The notes beneath the pieces are model-generated. The model was not told the DNA's origin. It did no database searches and saw only the letters and a list, made by a program, of their open reading frames with translations. The position numbers and the translations under genes were made by a program. Shown here one piece after another: positions 5,996 through 12,500 of a DNA stretch of 20,184 nucleotides. Where the stretch lies: contig DATNHC010000030.1 in the NCBI GenBank assembly GCA_035605155.1, positions 1 through 20,184 of the forward strand, given 5' to 3'. This DNA comes from VRUE01 sp035605155 (GTDB taxonomy: Bacteria > Actinomycetota > Thermoleophilia > Solirubrobacterales > 70-9). Positions within the stretch are counted from its first letter, which is position 1. Each line of letters starts with the position of its first letter.

Positions 5996-6766
5996 ATGGC
6001 CCGGATGAGGCCGGTCTCCCACGAGGACCGACTGACGCTGGTCGAGCACCTCGACGAGCTTCGCACCCGCATCGTCGTCTGCATCGTCGTCTTCGCGGTC
6101 GCCCTTGGCCTCTGCTTCTGGCAGGACGACCTGCTGCTGGAAATCGCCTCCGGCCCGCTGCCCGCAGATCACGACAAGCTGCTCACCTTCGGAGTCGCCG
6201 AGGCCTTCACGACGACGCTCACAGTGGCTGTATACGGGGCGCTGATCCTCTCGATGCCGATCCTCCTCTACCAGGCCTATGCCTATGTCCTGCCCGCCTT
6301 CAGCGAGGCCGAGCGGCGGGTGATCTTGCCGATCCTGCTGTTCGTCCCGGTTCTCTTCCTCGCCGGCATCGCCTTCGCTTACTTCGTCGTGATGCCGCCC
6401 GCGATCAACTTTCTGCTCGGCTTCAACGACAGCCAGTTCAACGTCCAGGTGCGGGCTCGGGACTACTACAGCTTCTTCGCGACGACTTTGCTCGCCGGCG
6501 GCCTGATCTTCCAGCTGCCCCTGGCGATCCTGGCCGTGACCCGGCTTGGCATCGTCTCGGTCCAACAGTTGGCGAGCAACCGTCGGTACGCCTACTTGAT
6601 CATTGCCGTGGTCGCCGCTGCGCTGCCTGGCGTTGACCCGATCTCGATGTTGATCGAGATGGTCCCACTGCTCGTGCTCTTCGAGTTGAGTATCTTGATT
6701 GCTCGCGCTTTCGGCACGCCGAAAGCGACGGAGGGGATCGGCAGGCCATCGACGCAGGAGCGGTGA
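5996..6766 (+). CDS. tatC: Sec-independent protein translocase subunit TatC
   Basis: 256-residue, six-helix receptor that recognises twin-arginine signal peptides. ATG with GAGGGG just upstream. The N-terminal signature is H18-L-D-E21-L-R; the first-loop/second-helix segment (LTFGVAEAFTTTL, then PILLYQAYAYVLPAFSEAERR) and the late D214-P-I-S motif (position of E. coli D211) are present. E106 matches the conserved loop Glu (E. coli E103). The usual Glu in the fourth helix (E170 in E. coli, FEVP) is Gln here: F172-Q173-L-P175. Gln occurs in some family members as far as I recall, so activity is still expected. It lies 10 bp after tatA and 6 bp before the next plus-strand gene. Confidence 0.94.
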   Translation: MARMRPVSHEDRLTLVEHLDELRTRIVVCIVVFAVALGLCFWQDDLLLEIASGPLPADHDKLLTFGVAEAFTTTLTVAVYGALILSMPILLYQAYAYVLPAFSEAERRVILPILLFVPVLFLAGIAFAYFVVMPPAINFLLGFNDSQFNVQVRARDYYSFFATTLLAGGLIFQLPLAILAVTRLGIVSVQQLASNRRYAYLIIAVVAAALPGVDPISMLIEMVPLLVLFELSILIARAFGTPKATEGIGRPSTQER

Positions 6767-6772
6767 TCGAAG

Positions 6773-7573
6773 TTGGCGAAAAGCGGCGAGCGACGAATGC
6801 TGTTCGACACCCGGGGACGGCGGCGACACGTCATCCGGGTCGTCTACGCGACGCTCGCGCTGCTGATGGGCGCCAGCCTTTTCCTTGTCGTCGGCCCCTT
6901 CAGCATCGCCGACATCTTCAACACGGCCAGCACCACCGATCCGGCCACGGTCCTGCACGAGCAGGCCGAACGCATCGAAGCCAAACTGCGTACGGAACCG
7001 GATAACGAAGAGCTGCTGCTTGCGTTGACCCGCGCCCGAGTGGCTGCCGGCAATGCGCAGACCGAACTCAACTCGGAAACCGGGATCCCGGTGATCACAG
7101 GGGCTGGGCGTGAAGACCTCATTCAGGCTTCCGAAGCATGGAACCGGTACCTGCAGCAGACCGACGAGCCCAACCCGTCCGGCGCACTGCTGATGGCTCG
7201 CACCCTTTTCAGCCTCGCCGAATCCTCGCCGACGACGGAAGAAGCCGATGCCGCCGTCGACGAAGCGGTGAAGGCTCAGAGAATCGCGGCCGAAGCGCGC
7301 CCGAACGTCGGCTCGCTCACCTCACTGGCTATCTATCAGTACTTCGCGGGCGACTTTGCAGCTGGCGACGCGACGGCCAAGGAAGCCCAGGCCAAAGCTC
7401 CATCCCAAGCCGAAGCCAAAGAAGTCCAGAAACAGCTGGTCGAATACCGGGCGCGCGGCAAGTCCTACGAAAAACAGAAGCAGGAATTCGCCAAAGCCGA
7501 AGGAGAACGGGGCAAAGAAGCTCTACAGAACCCGCTCGGCGGCCTTGGCGGGGGCGGCACGCTGGGACAGTAA
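6773..7573 (+). CDS. Membrane-anchored helical-repeat (TPR-like) protein, function unknown
   Basis: 266 residues from TTG 6773; an ATG at 6797 (residue 9) is equally possible, and neither has a strong ribosome-binding site. A basic N-terminus (RGRRRH) precedes one hydrophobic helix at about 22-41, so the body should lie outside the cytoplasm. The rest is almost all helix, rich in Ala and Glu, with paired-helix units resembling tetratricopeptide repeats (for example NEELLLALTRARVAAGN, TEEADAAVDEAVKAQRIAAE and FAAGDATAKEAQAKAP). The tail is Lys/Glu-rich, then Gly-rich. Codon choice drifts: GAA and AAA dominate here, whereas tatC just upstream prefers GAG. It starts 6 bp after tatC, so it is probably co-transcribed; an envelope scaffold role is only a guess. 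Confidence 0.75.
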   Translation: MAKSGERRMLFDTRGRRRHVIRVVYATLALLMGASLFLVVGPFSIADIFNTASTTDPATVLHEQAERIEAKLRTEPDNEELLLALTRARVAAGNAQTELNSETGIPVITGAGREDLIQASEAWNRYLQQTDEPNPSGALLMARTLFSLAESSPTTEEADAAVDEAVKAQRIAAEARPNVGSLTSLAIYQYFAGDFAAGDATAKEAQAKAPSQAEAKEVQKQLVEYRARGKSYEKQKQEFAKAEGERGKEALQNPLGGLGGGGTLGQ

Positions 7574-7576
7574 GCC

Positions 7577-7596
7577 GGCTGCCTCGATTCGCAGCT
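7577..7596. terminator. Hairpin between convergent genes
   Basis: GCTGC (7578-7582) and GCAGC (7591-7595) form a 5-bp stem with an 8-nt loop, extendable by one G-T pair. It fills the 21-bp gap between the TPR-like gene and the convergent XRE gene and overlaps the stop codon of the latter. It could be a two-way terminator; there is no T-run. Confidence 0.3.
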
Positions 7597-7942
7597 AGGG
7601 CCGTCTCTGCGCGACTGCCTCCTTGACCTCGCGCACGTCCCGTCCGATTGCCTCGAGACGCTCGAGGACAGCCTGTTCGAAGGACTGGCCGCCGCCCATC
7701 CGTCCGGCCGCATGCAGGAGGTCGGCGGGGGAGGTGTCGAGCGCCTTGGCAATTCGCTCGATCACCTCGTCGGCTGGCGGGCCCTGACTGCCGAGCTCGA
7801 CCCGGGAGAGGTTCGAGGCCGACATCGGAATGCGCTTGGCGAGCTGGTCGAGTGTGTAGCCCCGCTCGCGCCGGAGTTTGCGCAGCAAGGCGCCCAGCGC
7901 GAGTGCCCTGCTGGCCTCCCTCTGTCCTCTGGGGCTGGCCAT
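7595..7942 (-). CDS. XRE-family helix-turn-helix transcriptional regulator
   Basis: 115 residues from the ATG complementary to 7940-7942, with AGAGAG about 8 nt upstream; in-frame starts at 7966 and 8017 would add 8 or 25 residues. An HTH_XRE (Cro/C1) domain covers about residues 16-77: LGALLRKLRRERGYTLDQLAKRIPMSASNLSRVELG then DEVIERIAKALDTSPADLL, with the usual recognition helix SASNLSRVE. A Gly-rich hinge leads to a C-terminal helix (EQAVLERLEAIGRDVREVKEAV), possibly a coiled coil for dimerisation. There is no ligand-binding domain. The leader contains two inverted repeats (7954-7972 and 7981-7998), as expected for autoregulation. It is convergent with the TPR-like gene; its target genes are not known. 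Confidence 0.85.
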   Translation of the reverse strand: MASPRGQREASRALALGALLRKLRRERGYTLDQLAKRIPMSASNLSRVELGSQGPPADEVIERIAKALDTSPADLLHAAGRMGGGQSFEQAVLERLEAIGRDVREVKEAVAQRRP

Positions 7943-7953
7943 CGAACAACTCT

Positions 7954-7972
7954 CTGTTTCGAGCATAAACAG
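7954..7972. promoter_or_regulatory. Candidate operator in the XRE gene leader
   Basis: CTGTTT (7954-7959) and AAACAG (7967-7972) form a perfect 6-bp inverted repeat with a 7-nt spacer, a size and layout common for XRE-family dimer sites. It lies 11 bp upstream of the chosen start codon. A second inverted repeat, CTTGC (7981-7985)/GCAAG (7994-7998), follows. CTGTT half-sites recur upstream of mmpL at 8998, 9018 and 9029. Confidence 0.35.
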
Positions 7973-8103
7973 GCGGTCCCCTTGCCGTTTCCCGCAAGCC
8001 GGCATATAGACCCACAACTCGGGTATCGTGCCGCGGCCTGGCCGGGGCGGGAACCGCCGTCAGCAGCCGTCTTGGTCAGGCACCTCGGGCGCGACGCTGA
8101 GGA

Positions 8104-8176
8104 TGGGCCGTGAAGGACTCGAACCTTCGACCTTGAGATTAAGAGTCTCCTGCTCTACCAACTGAGCTAACGGCCC
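8104..8176 (-). tRNA. tRNA-Lys (anticodon CTT)
   Basis: Complete cloverleaf on the minus strand, 73 nt: acceptor GGGCCGT pairs with ACGGCCC, D-arm GCTC/GAGC, anticodon loop CTCTTAA with CTT at positions 34-36, T-arm GAAGG-TTCGAGT-CCTTC, and discriminator A. The anticodon stem has a G-A mismatch at its outermost pair (27-43). CCA is not encoded. It reads AAG codons, the major Lys codon in this GC-rich window. A strong -10 box lies just upstream. Confidence 0.96.
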
Positions 8177-8186
8177 GGGGCGGGCA

Positions 8187-8192
8187 AGTATA
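8187..8192 (-). promoter_or_regulatory. -10 box of the tRNA-Lys promoter
   Basis: Read on the minus strand this is TATACT, five of six matches to the TATAAT consensus and ten nucleotides before the mature tRNA 5' end, so transcription would begin a few nt before the tRNA. The -35 region (about 8210-8215, GTCCGC) is poor. The box lies just past the stop of the secreted-protein gene. Confidence 0.55.
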
Positions 8193-8206
8193 GGAAGGTC
8201 GGGTCG

Positions 8207-8959
8207 CTAGCGGACGACCGTGCAGCCCTTGTCGACGCTGCCTTCGATGATCGTGGTGTCGAGGAAGGTGAAGCGCCCCCGGGTCCGGAGGACGTTGTCG
8301 CTGCAGCGCGCCGAGACGTAGCTGCGCCGCGCGCCGCGCAGGCGGTAGTCGCGCCCCACTTCGACGTCGACGTGGACGAGGGCGCCGCGACCACCGGCGA
8401 TCGGCGGGACGTCGAGCGTGGCGCGGTAGCGGAACTCCCCTGCCCGCCGTTCGATTGGCACCGTGATGACGAAGGTCTGCGCTGCGGGCACGGTGGTGCG
8501 TGCGTGGACGATCGCGGTTGGCCAACCCCCCTGGCGAGGTCCGTTGAAGAGGGTCAGCAGCGAGGTGGCGCTCAGCGGAGGCCCGTTCTCCCGGGCAATC
8601 AAGGCGCCGACGTGGCCGGTGCCGACGATCGCACCCGGGCACCTGGCACGCGCCTCCTCTGGCGTCGCTTCATCGAGCTGGCCCGGTTGGCAGACCGGTA
8701 GCCCCGCCGTGCTCAGGCGGCCGTCGCGATCAAAATCGATCACCGCTTGCTGCAGAGCGGTCGGGATGCCGCCGCTCACACTGCGCAAGTTCGCGCGTCC
8801 CTCGAACTCGATCGGTGCGAAGGAACGGCGCGGCAGCGTCCGCGGCGTGAATCCACCATCTGCCGTGAGGACCAGGTTTCCGATCCGAACGAAGGCGGCA
8901 TCGGCGCCCGCTGCCAGCAGAACGCAGATCGCCGCCCCGATGCCCAGAAGTCGCTTCAA
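8207..8959 (-). CDS. Secreted protein of unknown function
   Basis: 250 residues from a TTG start (complement of 8957-8959) with GAGGGAG immediately before it. An N-terminal signal peptide (KRLLGIGAAICVLLAAGADA) is likely cleaved after residue ~21. The mature part looks beta-rich, with short hydrophobic strands (VRIGNLVLTADGG, FAPIEFEG, FVITVPIERR, FRYRATLDVPPI, GALVHVDVEVG) and four cysteines in GLPVCQPG, ARCPGAIVGTG, SARCSD and DKGCTVV that could pair into disulfides. I recall similar exported proteins in Solirubrobacterales genomes but know no function. There is no enzyme motif and no anchor at the C-terminus. It is divergent from mmpL across 117 bp and ends just upstream of tRNA-Lys on the same strand. 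The start is the least certain part. Confidence 0.7.
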   Translation of the reverse strand: MKRLLGIGAAICVLLAAGADAAFVRIGNLVLTADGGFTPRTLPRRSFAPIEFEGRANLRSVSGGIPTALQQAVIDFDRDGRLSTAGLPVCQPGQLDEATPEEARARCPGAIVGTGHVGALIARENGPPLSATSLLTLFNGPRQGGWPTAIVHARTTVPAAQTFVITVPIERRAGEFRYRATLDVPPIAGGRGALVHVDVEVGRDYRLRGARRSYVSARCSDNVLRTRGRFTFLDTTIIEGSVDKGCTVVR

Positions 8960-9017
8960 TCTCCCTCACGATCAGGCTAGCGCTCTCAGCAAGCGGGCTG
9001 TTTGTGAAGCGTGGCTT

Positions 9018-9033
9018 AACAGAGTCTTCTGTT
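9018..9033. promoter_or_regulatory. Inverted repeat upstream of mmpL
   Basis: AACAGA (9018-9023) and TCTGTT (9028-9033) form a perfect 6-bp inverted repeat with a 4-nt gap, followed by the T-rich TCTTTT. Another CTGTTT stands at 8998-9003, 31 bp before the CTGTTT at 9029-9034. It may be an operator in the 117-bp divergent region, or a small hairpin with a T-tract acting as a terminator on the plus strand; the first fits the location better because no plus-strand gene ends here. Confidence 0.35.
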
Positions 9034-9076
9034 TCTTTTCCCCCGCTCCCCCGCTGCGCCCGCCAAACTACCGTCC

Positions 9077-12000
9077 GTGCCTGTCAGGAGGAGCAGGGGG
9101 CGGAGCGACGGCCCGCGCGTCGAGCGCGAGGGCGAGCGGCTCCCACCCTTGATGTTGCGGTATCCGCGCCGCGTGCTGGCCGTCTCGCTGCTGCTCATCG
9201 CGGTGCTTGTCTCTTTCGGCTTCAGCCTCGAGGAGCGCCTCAGCCCGAGCACGCTGAGCATCAACGGCACCGAGTCGCAGCGCGCCAACGAGATGCTGCG
9301 CACCTACTTCGGCGACTCGGCGCCCTTCGTCGTCCTGCTCGAGGGTCCGCCCGATGCGATCGACCGGCAGGGCCCCGAGCTGATCCGCAAGCTGCGCCGC
9401 GACCCCAAGGTGACGACGCTCTCGCCCTGGGACCGCGGCACGGTCGACAGGTTGCGGCCGGAGCCCGACCGGGCCCTGATCGTCGTCGACTTCCACGTCG
9501 ACACGGCCGAGGCGGTCGACAAGAAGGTGCCGCTGCTCAACAGCGCGATCGAGGAAGAGATCCGTTCGCCGGTTCGTGCCACGCAGAGCGGCTTCGCCAC
9601 CCTGACGCGCACGATCCAGGACAAATCGATCGAGGCCGCCGAGCGCGGCGAGCTGATTGCCCTGCCGATCCTGCTGGTCGTCCTGCTGCTCGTCTTCCGC
9701 TCGCCGGTTGCGGCGGCGATCCCGCTTGCCTTCGGGGCGATCTCAGTCTTCGCCTCGCGTGGCCTGCTCTCGATTCTGACCGGCCTCTTCGGCGTCGACG
9801 CGATCGCGCTGACGGTCTGCACGATGATGGGCCTGGCGCTCGGGGTCGACTACGCGCTGCTGCTCGTCTCCCGTTTCCGCGAGGAGCTTGCCAGCGGTGC
9901 GATCCCGCTCGACGCGGCCTGGGCGACACGGCGAACCGCCGGTCGCACGACGGTCTTCGCCGGCAGCACCCTGATCCTCTCGATGGTCGTCGCCCTCTTT
10001 GTCGTACCCGGCGCCCTGCTCGCCTCCCTCGCCGGGACCCTCGCGTTGGTCGTGCTGCTCACGGTGGTCGTGGCGACTGTGATCGGCCCGCCGATCCTGC
10101 TCCTGCTCGGCCCCAACATCGACCGCTGGCGGATCGGTCCCGCACCGAACGGGGAACGCTCGCGGCTGATGAAGTTGGTCGGCGCGGCGCTGGCCCGCCC
10201 GGCGCCGGTCGCAGCTCTGATCGGCGGCATCGTGCTCGTCTTGGCAGCACCGGCTCTCGCACTCAAGACCGGACCCTTCGATACCGGCCAGCTGCCCCCC
10301 GACGATCCCGCGCGTCTGGACGCCGAGCGCATCCAGGCGGCGTTCGCCGGCTTCGAAGCGCCCTTCGTCGTCGTCGCCGCGGCCAAGCAGGGAACGATCA
10401 CCGAACCGGCGCGGCTCAACTCGCTGCGCCGCTGGCAGCGTCACATCGCCAATACTCCCGGGGTGCAGAGCGTCGTCGGCCCCGGCCAGGTGTCCGAGCA
10501 GGTCGAGCCCTTGCGCCGCACCGGCAACGCGCTGCTCGCCTCCGACGAAGACACCGGGCCGCTTGCCGGCTTCACTCGGTTGAGTCGCAACCTCGGCCGC
10601 GTCGCGGAGGGGGTCTCGGCGCTGCGCGGCGGGCTCTCGCGAGCGACTTACGGCGCCGGCCTGCTCTCCGAAGGCTCGGGGCGAGCCGAAGAGGGCGCAA
10701 TAGCGATCGCCCAGGGGCTCGGCGAAGCGGTTGCCGGTGGCGACGAAGCGATCGAGGGCGTCGATCGGCTGGCGGAAGGGTCGCGGCAGCTGGCCGCCGG
10801 ACTCGAGCGGGCCGCGGTGGGGGGGCTTCGGATCAAGTTCGGCAACCACGATCTCGTCCCCAACCTCAACGCCAACGTCTCGCCTGAGTCGCGGCGACTG
10901 GCGAGGACGCTCGAAGAAGAGACGGAGACAGTCGTGCCGCAGCTGCACGGCGCTGCGCAGAGGACGGACGAGCAACTGGGGATCGTCCTGCAGCAGCTCG
11001 AAGCGATGACGGTCGGCAAATCCGACCCCAACTACGATGCCGCCCTCGAGGCAGCTCGCCAGGCGGCGGGGGCCGCCAGCCCGCTCGCAACAGAGCTCGC
11101 GGCCTTGCAGACGAGGCTCGAGGCCAACCTGGAGGACGCCCGCACGATCAAGGCGTATCTGGAAAGCGAACTCCAGCACATGCGGCAGCTGGCGGCCGCC
11201 TCCAAGCAGCTCTCCGACGGCCTCTTCGAGCTGTCAGGAGGAGCCGACAGGTTGGCGGAGGGCATCGCCGAACTGAACCGCGAAACCAAGGGCGCCATCG
11301 AGGAACTCGCCGAGGCCGACAGCGCCACCTCGCAGCTTGCCGCCGGCCTCACGCAGCTGACCGACGGCACCGAGGAGTTCGAGCGGCAGCTGAGCGAGTT
11401 CTACACGCGCTCCTACCCGCTGCAGTCGGGCACCCGCCAACTCACCGTGCGGATCGAATCCCAGGGCCGCCGCATCAACCGCCAGGTGGCACAGGTGCGC
11501 CGCACCACGCCGGGCATCTTCGACTCCGGCTACTTCGTCCTCTCGGCTCTCGATGGCACCCGCGGCCGCCTCCACGAACGAGCCTCCGAAGCGGTCAACC
11601 TCGAGGGCGGCGGCCAGGCGGCGACGCTGGTCGTCTTCTCCCGCTACCCCTTCAACTCGGACGGCTCGATCGCCCTCAACAAGCGTCTCGAAGACGATGC
11701 GGCCAAGCTCGGCAAGGAAGCCGACGTGGCCACCGGGGTGGCCGGCGGCCCGGCCACCCTCAACGCCTACAGCCGCATCACCCGGGAACGGATGCCCTTG
11801 GTGATTGCGGCCATCACCCTCGCCACTTTCCTCATCTTGGTCCTCGTCTTGCGAGCCCTGCCGCTTGCCGCGATCGCGGTTGGTCTCAACCTGGCCACCG
11901 TCGCGGTCGCCTTTGGCGTGCTCACCCTGCTCACCAACGTGCCCGAGGGCTGGCCGTTGGGCGGCCGCACCTACGTCGACGCGGTGGGGGCGACGATGAT

Positions 12001-12352
12001 CTTCGGCGTCGTCTTCGGGCTCTCGATCGACTACGCGGTCTTCCTCCTGGTGCGCATGCGCGAGCACTACGACCGTCACGGCGACAACGCCGCGGCAATC
12101 GATTTCGGCCTCGAGAAGACAGCGCGCGTGATCACCGGCGCGGCGGCGATCATGATGGCGGTCTTCCTCGCCTTCGCCGGCGCCCCGATCGCCACCGTCA
12201 GCCAGCTCGGCATCGGGTTGACGGTTGCCGTGCTGCTCGACGCGACCGTGGTGCGCATAGTTCTGCTTCCGGCACTGATGCTGCTGATCGGCGAGCGGGT
12301 CTGGTGGTTGCCGCGTTCCTTGGAGCGGGCGCTGCCGAGACTCAACGTCTGA
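9077..12352 (+). CDS. MmpL-type RND transporter with oversized periplasmic helical domain
   Basis: 1091-residue member of the MMPL/RND lipid-exporter family in the cytoplasmic membrane. First helix at about 32-51, a porter domain to about 190, five helices to about 350, a second extracytoplasmic domain to about 895, then a second helix bundle. The proton-relay Asp-Tyr pairs known from mycobacterial MmpL3 (D256-Y257, D645-Y646) are both present as D258-Y259 (GVDYALLLVSRFREE) and D985-Y986 (SIDYAVFLLVRMREH). The second pair is about 340 residues late because residues ~465-805 are a helical, coiled-coil-like insert with repeated G-x-x-x-L units (LAEGSRQLAAGLE, LSDGLFELSGGADRLAEGI). GTG 9077 has no good ribosome-binding site; ATG 9152 (MLRYPRR) is a real alternative. 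The mce cluster follows 148 bp later, which suggests a shared lipid substrate (inference). Confidence 0.92.
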   Translation: MPVRRSRGRSDGPRVEREGERLPPLMLRYPRRVLAVSLLLIAVLVSFGFSLEERLSPSTLSINGTESQRANEMLRTYFGDSAPFVVLLEGPPDAIDRQGPELIRKLRRDPKVTTLSPWDRGTVDRLRPEPDRALIVVDFHVDTAEAVDKKVPLLNSAIEEEIRSPVRATQSGFATLTRTIQDKSIEAAERGELIALPILLVVLLLVFRSPVAAAIPLAFGAISVFASRGLLSILTGLFGVDAIALTVCTMMGLALGVDYALLLVSRFREELASGAIPLDAAWATRRTAGRTTVFAGSTLILSMVVALFVVPGALLASLAGTLALVVLLTVVVATVIGPPILLLLGPNIDRWRIGPAPNGERSRLMKLVGAALARPAPVAALIGGIVLVLAAPALALKTGPFDTGQLPPDDPARLDAERIQAAFAGFEAPFVVVAAAKQGTITEPARLNSLRRWQRHIANTPGVQSVVGPGQVSEQVEPLRRTGNALLASDEDTGPLAGFTRLSRNLGRVAEGVSALRGGLSRATYGAGLLSEGSGRAEEGAIAIAQGLGEAVAGGDEAIEGVDRLAEGSRQLAAGLERAAVGGLRIKFGNHDLVPNLNANVSPESRRLARTLEEETETVVPQLHGAAQRTDEQLGIVLQQLEAMTVGKSDPNYDAALEAARQAAGAASPLATELAALQTRLEANLEDARTIKAYLESELQHMRQLAAASKQLSDGLFELSGGADRLAEGIAELNRETKGAIEELAEADSATSQLAAGLTQLTDGTEEFERQLSEFYTRSYPLQSGTRQLTVRIESQGRRINRQVAQVRRTTPGIFDSGYFVLSALDGTRGRLHERASEAVNLEGGGQAATLVVFSRYPFNSDGSIALNKRLEDDAAKLGKEADVATGVAGGPATLNAYSRITRERMPLVIAAITLATFLILVLVLRALPLAAIAVGLNLATVAVAFGVLTLLTNVPEGWPLGGRTYVDAVGATMIFGVVFGLSIDYAVFLLVRMREHYDRHGDNAAAIDFGLEKTARVITGAAAIMMAVFLAFAGAPIATVSQLGIGLTVAVLLDATVVRIVLLPALMLLIGERVWWLPRSLERALPRLNV

Positions 12353-12443
12353 GTGGTACTCCGCGGATCTCGGCGCCTCCCGGTACGCGTTGAATTCCAG
12401 TTAAGTCCCTGCTCGGCGGGAGCTTGCCGGGGGGCGGCTCGGA

Positions 12444-12449
12444 TACGAT
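12444..12449 (+). promoter_or_regulatory. Candidate -10 box for the mce cluster
   Basis: TACGAT matches the TANNNT pattern and lies 51 bp before the first mce start, inside the 148-bp gap after mmpL. TTGCCG at 12424-12429 is only 14 bp away, short for a -35 box. If real, the mce genes can be transcribed separately from mmpL. Confidence 0.3.
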
Positions 12450-12500
12450 TCTGCGGCCGTTCCGCCGGATCGGAGGCCGGGGAACCGCAAGCGACGATCC

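Noticed and set aside
8046..8058. GGCGG-GAA-CCGCC hairpin downstream of tRNA-Lys
   Set aside because: A perfect 5-bp stem, but it lies about 46 nt past the tRNA with no T-run; short GC dyads are common by chance in this sequence.
9004..10887. 627-codon plus-strand open frame overlapping mmpL
   Set aside because: Arg/Ala/Gly-rich, low-complexity translation in the wrong frame of mmpL, with no conserved motif.
9743..11179. 478-codon minus-strand open frame opposite mmpL
   Set aside because: Antisense to a clear MmpL protein; the composition is what GC-rich codon structure gives on the opposite strand, with no recognisable motif.
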